A stretch of DNA of 64,000 nucleotides from NCBI GenBank assembly GCA_020634375.1, contig JACKBX010000005.1, forward strand, positions 248,001 through 312,000. Reading direction: 5' to 3'. The stretch is from Ardenticatenaceae bacterium (lineage in GTDB: Bacteria; Chloroflexota; Anaerolineae; Promineifilales; Promineifilaceae). How positions within the stretch are numbered: the first letter of the stretch is position 1; each line of letters opens with the position of its first letter. Both the position numbers and the translations under genes were made by a program. Under the pieces are notes generated by a model, which was not told where the DNA came from, searched no databases, and saw only the letters and a program-made list of their open reading frames with translations. Below, in pieces: positions 42,309-51,950 of the stretch.

Positions 42309-44219
42309 TTACTCTTCTAGTCGTAGGGCATTGTCGGGCAACGGCCGTTCCTGTGCATCAAACGCCGGGAAACGATTGCCATCCAGGTAGTCATAAACGC
42401 CGAGAAGAAACGTGGCGGGCGGCATAACAGTGGGCGGCAAATGGCGCACATCATGCAAAAGGAAGCCAGTCGTATCAAACAAATTCGGGGGCAGACCTAA
42501 CGGCGGGCCATCAGACTGTGCAACAAGCTGCCCCTGAGCATCCAATGCCTGCAAGAAGAGGGAGGTCGTAGCCGGTACAGCATCTGTCAAGCGCCAGGTG
42601 GTGGCAACGGCCGTACCACCATCCGCAGCAGGGGTAACGGCCGTTTGCAATAATTGGTACGGACCAAACGATGCAATCGGGGAAGCCTGTTCTGAATCCG
42701 CCTGCACCGCACCCACATACCGTGCCTGAGGGCCATCGGGCAAATAGGAAATGATGAAAACGTGCTGCGTGCCGCCCTGTCCCCATTGCACCGCTTGCAA
42801 GTCGGTTTGCTTGTGCAAGCCGTACCCATAAGGCACTTCTTGCAGCAGCGTTGGCAGTGCGACCGCTTGAGCAGGGTGATTGACGCGGAGATTTTCGCCA
42901 AGCAGTTCCTCTACAAAAAGGTAGTTACCAAGCATGGAAACAAATTCGACACCGATGGCATACGTGGGCTGAGGTTCGTCCAACCACCCCGGCAAATTGA
43001 CAACGAGAATGCCGTCCGTGGGCGGTTTATCGGCCATTTCGCTGGCGATGGTATGCACCGGCGCGGTGAGGCGAGCGTAATCTGTCAGGTGCTGATCGAC
43101 AAACTGGCCGCTGCTGAGAAGGATGAAAATGAATACGGCCGTTCCCAGCCACGCCCAACGCCGCGCCGCCAACAATGGCTCTAGCAGCAGCGCCCACAAC
43201 ACAGCCACCCCCACCGAGGACAAATAGAGCAGTCGCGGGCCATGCAGCAAATACCCAACAGGCAGCGCTAACCCAATAAGTGCAGCAGCCAGCCCCCACC
43301 AACCCCAAGCCAGAGCCAGTGCAGCGCGGTTTTCCTGTTTGCGCAGCAGCCACAGGCTTGTGCCGCCAACCAACACAATGCCGCCAAGGATGAGGAAACG
43401 GCCGTTCACACCAAAATGGGCAAACCACGCCGCCGGAAACACCAGCCCTTGCAACAAATATAATCCACTCAACACCCAATCAGCTTCACCAGAGGTGGCA
43501 GCTTGCGGGGCGCGGTCTATGGGGAAGAACTGGTAGGCCACCAGATAAGCCATACCCGCCAGTAAAAACCACAACCAGGGCGCACGCCAATTGAAGCGGA
43601 ACGGCCGTATCCCCACCCCCCACTCGCCAGTTTCGTTCCACTGCACCAAAAAGGCAAACACGCCAAACAATACGGCCGTTTCATGGGTGAGCAGGCTGAT
43701 GAGGAAGAGGACGGCCGTCAGCCACCACCAGCGATTTTGTCCTGTGCGCAAAGCAGACAGATAACTATGCAGCCCCAGCAGCAGCAGCCCGGTAATGGCA
43801 GGGTGGACATTGTGCCCATACACAGCCACCGCCTGATACGAAAAAGGGTAAACGGCAAAAATCACCCCGGCCAGCAGCGCCCGTTGTCCGCTGCCCCACA
43901 AACGCCATGTCAGCCAGATCAACAGCCCGGCGTTAGCAGCGTGCTGGACCACATTCATGGCGTGAAACAGCCACGCCGGATAATAGCCAAACATCGCTTT
44001 AATTAGCAGAATGGGCACGAACGTAAACGGCCGATAAAAGCCAAACGCCTGCGTCGGCAGCCACACAGTTGCCAAGTTCAACCCTTTAACAATACGAATG
44101 TGCAGGATGGAATCATAAATGATGGGCAGGCGCAGCGTCGGCCAGTAAAGTAGTGTGGCGAAGAGAACGGCCGTCGCCGCACCCAAAGGAAAACAATAAC
44201 GCTGCCAAAGTTTACGCAT
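42309..44219 (-). CDS. polytopic membrane protein, GT-C-like with C-terminal soluble region
   Basis: The start is ATG 44219 (MRKLWQRYCFPLG), giving 636 aa. About ten transmembrane helices run to residue 385 or so, with a short conserved loop (YWPTLRLPIIYDSILHI; WLPTQAFGFYRPFTFVPILL) that places it among GT-C-type, DUF-class membrane glycosyltransferase-like proteins. The C-terminal half is soluble and beta-rich, with VATTWRLTDAVPATTSLFLQALD resembling the C-terminal domain of the 23934-26333 protein. TTGCCA-16-TATAAT lies 7 nt upstream of the start, so the transcript probably begins at the ATG. Confidence 0.78.
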   Translation of the reverse strand: MRKLWQRYCFPLGAATAVLFATLLYWPTLRLPIIYDSILHIRIVKGLNLATVWLPTQAFGFYRPFTFVPILLIKAMFGYYPAWLFHAMNVVQHAANAGLLIWLTWRLWGSGQRALLAGVIFAVYPFSYQAVAVYGHNVHPAITGLLLLGLHSYLSALRTGQNRWWWLTAVLFLISLLTHETAVLFGVFAFLVQWNETGEWGVGIRPFRFNWRAPWLWFLLAGMAYLVAYQFFPIDRAPQAATSGEADWVLSGLYLLQGLVFPAAWFAHFGVNGRFLILGGIVLVGGTSLWLLRKQENRAALALAWGWWGLAAALIGLALPVGYLLHGPRLLYLSSVGVAVLWALLLEPLLAARRWAWLGTAVFIFILLSSGQFVDQHLTDYARLTAPVHTIASEMADKPPTDGILVVNLPGWLDEPQPTYAIGVEFVSMLGNYLFVEELLGENLRVNHPAQAVALPTLLQEVPYGYGLHKQTDLQAVQWGQGGTQHVFIISYLPDGPQARYVGAVQADSEQASPIASFGPYQLLQTAVTPAADGGTAVATTWRLTDAVPATTSLFLQALDAQGQLVAQSDGPPLGLPPNLFDTTGFLLHDVRHLPPTVMPPATFLLGVYDYLDGNRFPAFDAQERPLPDNALRLEE

Positions 44220-44226
44220 GATGGAA

Positions 44227-44254
44227 ATTATAAGGAGCAATAAGCAATTGGCAA
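44227..44254 (-). promoter_or_regulatory. leaderless promoter of the 42309-44219 gene
   Basis: TTGCCA (44254-44249), 16-nt spacer, TATAAT (44232-44227), then 7 nt to ATG 44219. The -35 box lies within an intergenic repeat of the CAATTGGCAATT type. A palindrome GTAACATGTTAC lies further upstream at 44267-44278 in the divergent gap. Confidence 0.65.
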
Positions 44255-44340
44255 TTAATGTAACATGTAACATGTTACAGGTTACACGTTACAAACCCCT
44301 TCGATATGACGGCTCTTTGGTTTGTTGTTAAACTTGCAGC

Positions 44341-45039
44341 ATGGCAACAATCCCCTTCATCTGGCTGGGTTCGCGGCGTTCGCGCAAGCATCCAATTGGC
44401 AGCAAGGGACGGCTGCTAGATGTGGCTCGCAGTCGGGGGCTGCCTGTGCCCAACGGCGGCATTTTGCTGGATGACCTGTACCGGCTGCTGTTAGCCGAGC
44501 AGGTTATTGAGCGGAGAAACGGCCGTATCTCAACCCCAGACTCAACCTGGCTGCACGAAACCCTGCTCGCAGGCATTCACTTCCCAAGATTGGATAAGCC
44601 AACGGCCGTGCGTGCTGCATTTGCCACGCCGGATGGGGACGATGCCGGATTGGTGGCGCTCTGTCTTGCTCAGTTGCACGTTGATTTTGCTGATGCGCAG
44701 GCCACCAGTGCCGCGCTGTGCGCGGTATGGTCAGCAGCGCTGGCCCACGAGCAAGATTTACGGCGCGATGTGCTGGTAATGGAAATGGTGACGGCGCAGA
44801 TGACAGGGACGGCCGTTACTCACGCCACAAACAAAACAGACACAGCAGCGCCTGCCAATGAAGACGTACTGGATTTACCCCGGCTGCGGAACTGGCAGCG
44901 CCCCGCTGCCGATCTCCCCCCCTTTGCCCAACGGTTGCAGCAGCTTCTACGCGGCGTGCGCCGCACGTTTGGCCCCAGTAATCGGGAAATTTCCTGGGTT
45001 GACGATGGCCAAATTTGCTGGCTCATACGAATCAGATAG
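44341..45039 (+). CDS. conserved protein with PEP-synthase N-terminal-like motif
   Basis: A 232-aa protein. The N-terminal 40 residues (IGSKGRLLDVARSRGLPVPNGGILLDD) resemble the start of pyruvate phosphate dikinase / PEP-synthase PEP-binding domains (GGKAxxLARLxxAGLPVPxGF), but no ATP-grasp catalytic region follows. The rest is alpha-helical with an Ala-rich middle. Function is unrecognised. It lies divergently from a membrane-protein gene and just before a cyclase-AAA-TPR gene, which begins 47 bp after its stop. Confidence 0.65.
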   Translation: MATIPFIWLGSRRSRKHPIGSKGRLLDVARSRGLPVPNGGILLDDLYRLLLAEQVIERRNGRISTPDSTWLHETLLAGIHFPRLDKPTAVRAAFATPDGDDAGLVALCLAQLHVDFADAQATSAALCAVWSAALAHEQDLRRDVLVMEMVTAQMTGTAVTHATNKTDTAAPANEDVLDLPRLRNWQRPAADLPPFAQRLQQLLRGVRRTFGPSNREISWVDDGQICWLIRIR

Positions 45040-45086
45040 AGTACGAAGACGGACAAAACCCTTTTACGCTCCATCTCTACACACCT

Positions 45087-48000
45087 ATGCATAATCTTGC
45101 ACCTCACTTCATTCTTGAGCAGTTTGTTCGCGGGCAATTTAACGGCCGTTTTCAGGCAGCCACGCTTTTCATCGACATCTCTGGGTTCACAGCCACCAGC
45201 AACATATTTATGCAGCAAAGCATGACCGGCGGTGAAGCAATGGCCGATGTGATGCAATCCATCTTTGACCCGCTCGTGGAAGCAGTCTATGCGCAAGGCG
45301 GTTTCATTTCAGGGTTTGCCGGAGATGCCTTTACGGCCATTTTCCCCAGAATTAGCGGAGACAGCGCAAATTTCAGCATTGCGCCTGAAAGTCTGAGCAG
45401 CCAACCAACAACACTGCGGGCATTAGCTGCCGGAATCGCTATCCAACAAATCATGCAGCAGCGCCCTACACGCCAGACGGTTCATGGCCTGTTCACCTTC
45501 GCCATTAAAATTGGGTTAGCCGTTGGCGAAGTGGAATGGGGCATTATCGGCGAACAAGAATTTGAGGACATGCAGCATTTGGGTCAGCTCAATCATGCCT
45601 ATTATTTTCGTGGCCCGGCTATTGATGAGTGCGGCATGGGGGAACAGGTAGCGCAAAAAAATGACTTGATCATTAGCGAAAAGCTGCGCCAGCAGTTGGG
45701 CACACAAGTGACCGTAGAAGTGGTGGTGGAGGATTATTGGCGGGTAACGGCCGTGCACATTCCCCTGCCGCCGCCCCAACCCACCTATGCCGTTCCCATT
45801 GACCACGATTTGCTAACAACCTTCGTGCCTCGCAGCATTTTGCAGCAGCCCATGCGAGGAGAATATCGGCATGTAATCACACTCTTCTTGCAGTTGCAAG
45901 ATGTTGAGAGCAATGCACAGCTCAATGCCTTTGTGCAAAATGTCTATGCCTTGCAAACACGCTATGGGGGGTATCTCAACACGGTTCATTTTGGTGATAA
46001 GGGCTGTAACCTGCTGCTTTTTTGGGGAATGCCTACCAGCTACGAAAATGATATTGAGCGGGTATTGGGGTTTGTATTGCAACTACGTGAGCAAACGGCC
46101 GTGCCCTTCCGTGCCGGCATCAGCTACCGGCTCATGTATGCTGGCTTCGTCGGCTCCTCCAGCCTGCGCCAGGAATACAGCTGCTACGGGCGCGGCGTGA
46201 ACCTGGCCTCACGGCTCATGACCAATGCCCCTTGGGGTCAAATCTGGCTGGATAAAAATGTAGCCGAACGCGCATCATCGGCATTCATCGTCGAGCAGCA
46301 GGGGCGTTTCACCTTCAAAGGGTTTCCTGAACCACTGCCCGTATATGCGCTGCTGAATCGGCGGGCCTCTACGCGTGTCCTCTATCAGGGCCGCATGGTA
46401 GCGCGGCAGCGTGAACTGGCGCGTCTGGCAGCTTGGGTGCATCCGGTGGAGAACGGCCGTTTCGCCGGTGTCCTTCTCATTCGCGGGGAAGCAGGCATTG
46501 GCAAAAGCCGCCTCATCAGCGAATTCCGCACACAAATCAACCGTGGCCCAGCCCATGACACCAGCCATTGGCAATGGTTTACTTGCCAAACCGATGAAAT
46601 CTTGCACCAATCCTTCAGCCCATTCCGCCAACTGCTGAGAGAATATTTTCAACAAGACGCCACACACACACTTGCTCAAAACCTGACATACTTCACAAAT
46701 AAATTTGATGATTTGCTAACGTCCGTCCCCAACTCTGCAAAACGCGAAGAACTGAACCAACTACGTTCTTGTTTGCAATCGCTGCTTGACCTGCCCATCC
46801 ACGATCCGGCTTACGAACAAACAAGCACCGACAGCCGCTTCATCAACACCTTACTGGCTTTACAAATGCTGCTCATTGCCGAAAGCCAGCGCCAACCGCT
46901 TGTTTTGCACATTGAAGATGTGCATTGGTTAGACCAGGAATCCTGGCAGTTTTTGAAGCAGTTTGTCCAGGCAGCCGCCAATTATCCGATTGCCATTCTT
47001 CTCACCGGACGAACGGACTTAATCCCTCCCCACTTTGCCCTGGATGATGTGGTTAGCGACATCATTGATTTGAACCCACTGAGCAAGGCGGGATTAGCGG
47101 AACTGGCAGCCAGCACGTTGGGCCATGCGCCCACACCCGAATTGGTACAGTTACTAGTCGAACGCTCCGATGGCAATCCATTTTTTGCCGAGCAAATTCT
47201 GCTCTATTTATCAGAGCAAAATCAACTCGACCAGGCTGTCACGCCGGGGCGCACGACACCGCTCATCCCAGCAGATGTACGCGCTATCCTGGTAGCCCGT
47301 TTGGACCGCCTTTCGCAAGATGTGAAGGAGGTGGTGCAACAAGCGGCCGTTCTAGGGCGCGAATTTGACGTGCAGCTTCTGGCAACCATGTTGCAAAGAG
47401 ATAAAAATCTGCTGGCGCATATTCAAGATGCGGAACGAGCAGCTATTTGGGTCGCTGTTAGCCAGCTTCGTTATCTGTTCAAACATGCGCTGCTGCGTGA
47501 TGCCGCTTACGATATGCAGCTTCATGCACGCCGCCGCGAATTACATCTGGCAGCAGCACAAGCTTTGGAAAAGTTGTACACCGCAGAAATGGCAACGCAT
47601 TTGGGTGAATTGGCCTACCATTATGGGCAAGCGGGTAATTGGCAAAAGGAACGGCATTATGCCATGCAAGCTGGCGTTCAGGCAGCGGGTGTTTTTGCCC
47701 ATACAGAAGCCGAGCATTATCTATCACGGGCACTTGACCTCACAGAACCAGAAGATGCTGAAACGCAGTACACGCTGCTGCTGCACCTGGAAGGAGTGCA
47801 TGACATTCAAGGAAAGCGAGCAGAGCAGGAGACGGATCTGGAAGCGTTGTTTGCCCTGGTGGCAAGATTGCAGGATGATGAGAAGACGGCCGTCGCTTAC
47901 GGCCGTCAGGCGCATTATGCCAATTACACCAGCAAATACCCATTGGCAGCAGAAGCCGCCGAAAAATGTGTGAGGTTGAGCAAAACCGAACAGACTACTG

Positions 48001-49046
48001 CCACCGGATACCTGGCCTGGGGACGAGCCATGTGGCGGCAAGGGCATTTTCAAGAGGCACAAGACCTCATTGCTGAAGCGTGGCAGCGTTACAAAACACT
48101 AGATGACCAGGAAGGGCTGGGCATCACCCTGAATGATGCCGGGATTGTGGCCCACCGCCTGGGCGAATTGGGCGGCAGCCGGGCTTGCTACAAACAAGCG
48201 TTAACCATCTTCCGCGCAACTGGCAACCGGGACCGTCTGGCGCGGGTGCTGGCAAATACCGGCAACTTGCATTACATGATAGGCGAATACAGCCAAGCTT
48301 TTGAGTATTATCAAGAGTCGTTAGCTATCTGGCAGCAGCATGGCAACCAGCAAGGTATGGGTGTGGCGCTGCTAAATTTGTCTGTTGCACTGCGGGATAT
48401 GGGGGACTTTATGCAGGCGCAATGGTATGTGGGGCGTGCGTTGTCTACCAGCCGCCAGGTTGAAGAACGCACGATGGAGGCGGCCGTTTTGGTCAACCTG
48501 ACGTTGTTGCATCACCAATTAGGTGAGCAGGAAACGGCCGTTGCCTACGGCCTGCGTGCCATTGCCATGTTAAAAGAAGTCAAAGCGCCACATTTCGAAG
48601 CGTGGGCGCATACTTGGCTTGCCCATGCCTTCGTGGCCCTGGGACGTTTTGACGATGCCACATCTCACTATCACAAAGCATTAGCCATACGCCGGGAACT
48701 CAAGCAAGAAACCATGCATTTAGAGCCAACAGCCGGGCTAGCACGCATTGCTCTGGCACAACAAAATGCCAGCCAAATACGTGAATACAGCGAGGCGATC
48801 TGGCAAGCTACACAAAAAGACCCGAACCTGCCAGACACTCACGAGCGTATACGTGTGTATCTGACAGGTTTCCGCTGCTTTCAGGCCGTCGAAGACGGCC
48901 GTGCAGCCGAACTATTGGCCGCAGGCCACAAATTGCTGATGAAAATGGCAAACCTCATTACGCGTGATGAGCAACGCCAATCATTTTTAGATGCCATTCC
49001 CGCCCACCGCGAAATGTTGACTATTTGGAATGACACAGCCGATTAG
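45087..49046 (+). CDS. soluble-adenylyl-cyclase-like protein: two cyclase domains, AAA ATPase, TPR
   Basis: A 1319-aa protein from ATG 45087 (MHNLAPHFILEQF). The first class III cyclase-like domain (about 1-230) keeps metal-site Asp in LFIDISGFTATSN and FAGDAFTAIF but lacks the NxxxR motif. The second domain (about 265-430) keeps YGRGVNLASRLM (Asn/Arg) but has altered metal motifs (FGDKGCNLLLF). Then come an ATPase with Walker A RGEAGIGKSRLI and Walker B LVLHIEDVHWLDQES, and a C-terminal TPR superhelix (about 930-1290). The split active site and order match mammalian ADCY10 and bacterial relatives. It is probably a cytosolic cyclase or a STAND-type regulator; real cyclase activity needs testing. 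Confidence 0.88.
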   Translation: MHNLAPHFILEQFVRGQFNGRFQAATLFIDISGFTATSNIFMQQSMTGGEAMADVMQSIFDPLVEAVYAQGGFISGFAGDAFTAIFPRISGDSANFSIAPESLSSQPTTLRALAAGIAIQQIMQQRPTRQTVHGLFTFAIKIGLAVGEVEWGIIGEQEFEDMQHLGQLNHAYYFRGPAIDECGMGEQVAQKNDLIISEKLRQQLGTQVTVEVVVEDYWRVTAVHIPLPPPQPTYAVPIDHDLLTTFVPRSILQQPMRGEYRHVITLFLQLQDVESNAQLNAFVQNVYALQTRYGGYLNTVHFGDKGCNLLLFWGMPTSYENDIERVLGFVLQLREQTAVPFRAGISYRLMYAGFVGSSSLRQEYSCYGRGVNLASRLMTNAPWGQIWLDKNVAERASSAFIVEQQGRFTFKGFPEPLPVYALLNRRASTRVLYQGRMVARQRELARLAAWVHPVENGRFAGVLLIRGEAGIGKSRLISEFRTQINRGPAHDTSHWQWFTCQTDEILHQSFSPFRQLLREYFQQDATHTLAQNLTYFTNKFDDLLTSVPNSAKREELNQLRSCLQSLLDLPIHDPAYEQTSTDSRFINTLLALQMLLIAESQRQPLVLHIEDVHWLDQESWQFLKQFVQAAANYPIAILLTGRTDLIPPHFALDDVVSDIIDLNPLSKAGLAELAASTLGHAPTPELVQLLVERSDGNPFFAEQILLYLSEQNQLDQAVTPGRTTPLIPADVRAILVARLDRLSQDVKEVVQQAAVLGREFDVQLLATMLQRDKNLLAHIQDAERAAIWVAVSQLRYLFKHALLRDAAYDMQLHARRRELHLAAAQALEKLYTAEMATHLGELAYHYGQAGNWQKERHYAMQAGVQAAGVFAHTEAEHYLSRALDLTEPEDAETQYTLLLHLEGVHDIQGKRAEQETDLEALFALVARLQDDEKTAVAYGRQAHYANYTSKYPLAAEAAEKCVRLSKTEQTTATGYLAWGRAMWRQGHFQEAQDLIAEAWQRYKTLDDQEGLGITLNDAGIVAHRLGELGGSRACYKQALTIFRATGNRDRLARVLANTGNLHYMIGEYSQAFEYYQESLAIWQQHGNQQGMGVALLNLSVALRDMGDFMQAQWYVGRALSTSRQVEERTMEAAVLVNLTLLHHQLGEQETAVAYGLRAIAMLKEVKAPHFEAWAHTWLAHAFVALGRFDDATSHYHKALAIRRELKQETMHLEPTAGLARIALAQQNASQIREYSEAIWQATQKDPNLPDTHERIRVYLTGFRCFQAVEDGRAAELLAAGHKLLMKMANLITRDEQRQSFLDAIPAHREMLTIWNDTAD

Positions 49047-49090
49047 GCACAACAAGCCAACCTGCTGAACAAACCACCGAATCATAATCA

Positions 49091-49119
49091 TTGACCACCT
49101 GGTATCAGCAGGCTATCAT
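49091..49119 (+). promoter_or_regulatory. promoter of the S9 peptidase gene
   Basis: TTGACC (49091-49096), 17-nt spacer, TATCAT (49114-49119). Predicted RNA start is near 49126. The gene has a normal AGGAG ribosome site, unlike the leaderless genes. Confidence 0.6.
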
Positions 49120-49212
49120 ATTTAACTTATCAGCATTTTCGGCTTCAATTCGCTATCTTTTCATTGATTTGCTGATCCACTGACGACTGAAAATGAAAAC
49201 AGGAGCAACAAT

Positions 49213-51228
49213 ATGCCTGCTAAAAATAAACGCCTGATCACGGCCGAAGATTTATACCGCTTTGAACACATCACGGATGCCAGGATTGCGCCGGACGGCC
49301 GTTCCACCATCATTTCCGTGCGCCACGTAGACCAGAAAACCGAGAAGAAATACAGCAACCTTTGGCTCTACCCCACACGCGGTGGCAAACCGCGCCAATT
49401 CACCTATGGCGACCACGTAGACAGCAGCCCCCGCTGGTCGCCCGATGGCAGCCAGATCGCCTTCCTCTCCAACCGAAAAGACGGAAAGTCCGCACAAATC
49501 TACCTCATTCCGGTGGATGGCGGGGAAGCACGGCCGTTAACCGACCTCAAGGGCAGCATTGGCGGCTTCCAATGGTCGCCAGACGGCAAAAACTTGCTTT
49601 GCGCCTTCCGCAAAAAAGACAAAGAAAGCCTGGAACGCGAGCAGGACGAGCAAAAGAAAAAACTGGGTATCGTCGCCCGCCATTATGCCAACCGCACCTT
49701 CTTCAAATTGGATGGCGCTGGCTACCAGCCAGACAACGAATATTGGCACCTCTGGATCATCGACGCAAAAAGCGGCAAAGCTACACAGCTTACCCCCGAT
49801 GATCGCTACGATGAAAACGATCTTGCCTGGTCGCCGGACGGCGAATGGGTGGCCTTCGCTTCCAACCGCAGCGAAGACCCGGACATGGAACCAGATTTGG
49901 GAGAGCTGTACATCATGCCTTCAGCGGGCGGCGAGATGCAGACCATCCCCACGCCAACTGGCCCCAAATTTATGCCCGCGTTTTCGCCGGACGGCCGTTT
50001 CCTGGCCTATTTGGGTACAGAAGGCAAAGGAGTGTGGTGGAAAAATATCAGCCTGTGGATTGTACCGGTAGATGGCAGCAGCCCAGCCAAAAATCTAACC
50101 GAGGCGGCCGACCTACACGTCAACCACGTCACTGGCGGCGACACCGGAACTGGCACACTTATGCCGCCCACCTGGTCTCCCGATGGGCAGACCCTCTATT
50201 TCCAGGTCAGCCAACAGGGCGACACAGCGTTGATGTCCGTCAACGTCAGCAGCGGCGAAATCAACCGCGTCATTGAAACCCCCGGCGTCATCGAAAACTT
50301 CACCTTGGATGCCACCGGCAAAACAGTAGCCTACACACTCAACACAATGGAAATGCCCGGCCAACTGTACACATTCAACCTGGAGAAAGGCCGTGAGCGC
50401 AAATTAACCCAGCTCAACGAAAGCTGGATGCGCCGCCTGGATATGGGCGAGATGGAAGAGCTGTGGTTTGAGGCACGCGATGGCTACACGCTGCACGGCT
50501 GGATTCTCTACCCGCCCGATTTCGACCCATCGCAGCAGTACCCCTCCATTTTGGAAATTCACGGCGGGCCACAAACGCAGTACGGCCGTACCTTCATGCA
50601 TGAATTCTACTTCCTCGCCGCGCACGGCTACGTCGTCTACTTCAGCAACCCACGTGGCGGGCAGGGCTATGGCAACGCCCACAGCAAAGCCATCTGGCAC
50701 GCCTGGGGCACAGTAGACTACGACGACGTGATTGATTGGGCCGAGTACATGAAACAGCAGCCCTACATTGACCCAGAACGCATGGGCGTTACTGGCGGCA
50801 GCTACGGCGGCTACATGACGAACCTCATCGTGGGCCGCAGCGATTTATTTGCCGCCGCCGTCACGCAGCGCAGCCTCAGCAACTTCATCAGCATGTGGGG
50901 CAGCAGCGATTTCAACTGGTCATTCCAGCAAACCTATGGCGACGACCAGCCCCCCTTCGACAACCTGGAAGTTTACTGGAAAGGCTCCCCGCTCAAATAC
51001 GTTGGCGACTGCAACACCCCCACCCTGATCATCCACAGTCAGATGGACATGCGCGTGGCTCAGGAACAGGGTGAGCAAATGTACGTAGCCCTGAAAACGC
51101 TGGGCGTAGACACCGAACTGGTACTTTTCCCCGACGAGCCACACGGCCTTTCCCGCGTTGGCCGCACCGACCGCCGTATTACTCGCCTCAACCACATATT
51201 GCGCTGGTTTGAGACGTATTTGAAATGA
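49213..51228 (+). CDS. S9 family peptidase (acylaminoacyl-peptidase type)
   Basis: Serine peptidase of 671 aa. The N-terminal beta-propeller (about 1-400) has repeated SPDG elements (SPRWSPDGSQIAFLS, FQWSPDGKNLLC, DLAWSPDGEWVAFAS, FSPDGRFLAYLG). The C-terminal alpha/beta hydrolase has LEIHGGPQTQYG and triad Ser 530 (GVTGGSYGGYM), Asp 612 (HSQMDMRV) and His 644 (EPHGLSR). It releases short N-terminal peptides or acylated residues from oligopeptides. No signal peptide, so it is cytoplasmic. AGGAG precedes the ATG. Confidence 0.93.
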   Translation: MPAKNKRLITAEDLYRFEHITDARIAPDGRSTIISVRHVDQKTEKKYSNLWLYPTRGGKPRQFTYGDHVDSSPRWSPDGSQIAFLSNRKDGKSAQIYLIPVDGGEARPLTDLKGSIGGFQWSPDGKNLLCAFRKKDKESLEREQDEQKKKLGIVARHYANRTFFKLDGAGYQPDNEYWHLWIIDAKSGKATQLTPDDRYDENDLAWSPDGEWVAFASNRSEDPDMEPDLGELYIMPSAGGEMQTIPTPTGPKFMPAFSPDGRFLAYLGTEGKGVWWKNISLWIVPVDGSSPAKNLTEAADLHVNHVTGGDTGTGTLMPPTWSPDGQTLYFQVSQQGDTALMSVNVSSGEINRVIETPGVIENFTLDATGKTVAYTLNTMEMPGQLYTFNLEKGRERKLTQLNESWMRRLDMGEMEELWFEARDGYTLHGWILYPPDFDPSQQYPSILEIHGGPQTQYGRTFMHEFYFLAAHGYVVYFSNPRGGQGYGNAHSKAIWHAWGTVDYDDVIDWAEYMKQQPYIDPERMGVTGGSYGGYMTNLIVGRSDLFAAAVTQRSLSNFISMWGSSDFNWSFQQTYGDDQPPFDNLEVYWKGSPLKYVGDCNTPTLIIHSQMDMRVAQEQGEQMYVALKTLGVDTELVLFPDEPHGLSRVGRTDRRITRLNHILRWFETYLK

Positions 51229-51236
51229 AACGTGAA

Positions 51237-51279
51237 GCGTGAAATGTGAATCAACGAAGTTGTCCATCACATTTCACGC
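51237..51279. repeat. perfect 13-bp inverted repeat with GTGAAA words
   Basis: GCGTGAAATGTGA (51237-51249), 17-nt loop, TCACATTTCACGC (51267-51279), between the S9 peptidase and LysE genes. Flanking CACGTTTCACG-type words resemble 33800-33828. Confidence 0.65.
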
Positions 51280-51300
51280 GTTCACAATTCACGCCTTCTT

Positions 51301-51936
51301 ATGCTCAATCCATCTACCCTCACCATTTTTATTGCCGCCGCGCTGGCGCTGCTGGTTACACCCGGCCCTGCGGTGATGTATATCGTCGCTCGTAGCATTG
51401 ACCAGGGGCGACTGGCAGGTATTGTCTCCGTACTGGGCATCAACACGGGCGCATTATTTCATATTGCCGCCGCGTCTCTGGGGGTGTCGGCTCTGCTTGT
51501 ATCCTCGGCGTTAGCGTTTAGCGCCGTCAAATACTTGGGCGCGGCTTACCTCATTTACCTGGGCATCCGCACCTTGCTCACGCCACAGCCAGAAGTGATG
51601 ACCGAAGCGCCGCCGCCACAGCCATTGGGGCAAATTTTCCGTCAGGGTGTTGTGGTCAACCTGTTGAATCCTAAGACGGCTCTCTTTTTCTTTGCTTTTC
51701 TGCCTCAATTTGCCGATCCGGCACGCGGCTCAATGACGCTGCAAATCTTTCTCCTGGGCTGCATCTTTGTGGGATTGGCAATACTCAGTGATGGTATGTA
51801 CGCGCTGCTGGCAGGAACGATGGGCGGCTACTTGAAGCGGAATGACCGTTTCCAACGCACGCAGCGCACGCTGTCTGGCAGTATTTATATTGTGCTAGGA
51901 TTGGTAACGGCCGTTTCCGGCAGTCACAGTGAATAG
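51301..51936 (+). CDS. LysE/RhtB-family amino-acid exporter
   Basis: A 211-aa membrane protein with about six helices. The LysE signature is at the N-terminus: ALALLVTPGPAVMYIVARSIDQGRLAGIVSVLGINTGALFHI. The middle has YLGAAYLIYLGIRTLL and FRQGVVVNLLNPKTALFFFAFLPQF, with NPK typical of RhtB. Substrate, probably an amino acid or derivative, is not predictable. It is followed 15 bp later by a DinB-type gene. Confidence 0.9.
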   Translation: MLNPSTLTIFIAAALALLVTPGPAVMYIVARSIDQGRLAGIVSVLGINTGALFHIAAASLGVSALLVSSALAFSAVKYLGAAYLIYLGIRTLLTPQPEVMTEAPPPQPLGQIFRQGVVVNLLNPKTALFFFAFLPQFADPARGSMTLQIFLLGCIFVGLAILSDGMYALLAGTMGGYLKRNDRFQRTQRTLSGSIYIVLGLVTAVSGSHSE

Positions 51937-51950
51937 AACAGGAAGTAAAA

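Noticed and set aside
47365..47973. Plus-strand frame of 202 codons in another frame of the cyclase gene
   Set aside because: It overlaps the AAA/TPR coding sequence, which has clear motifs; composition is atypical.
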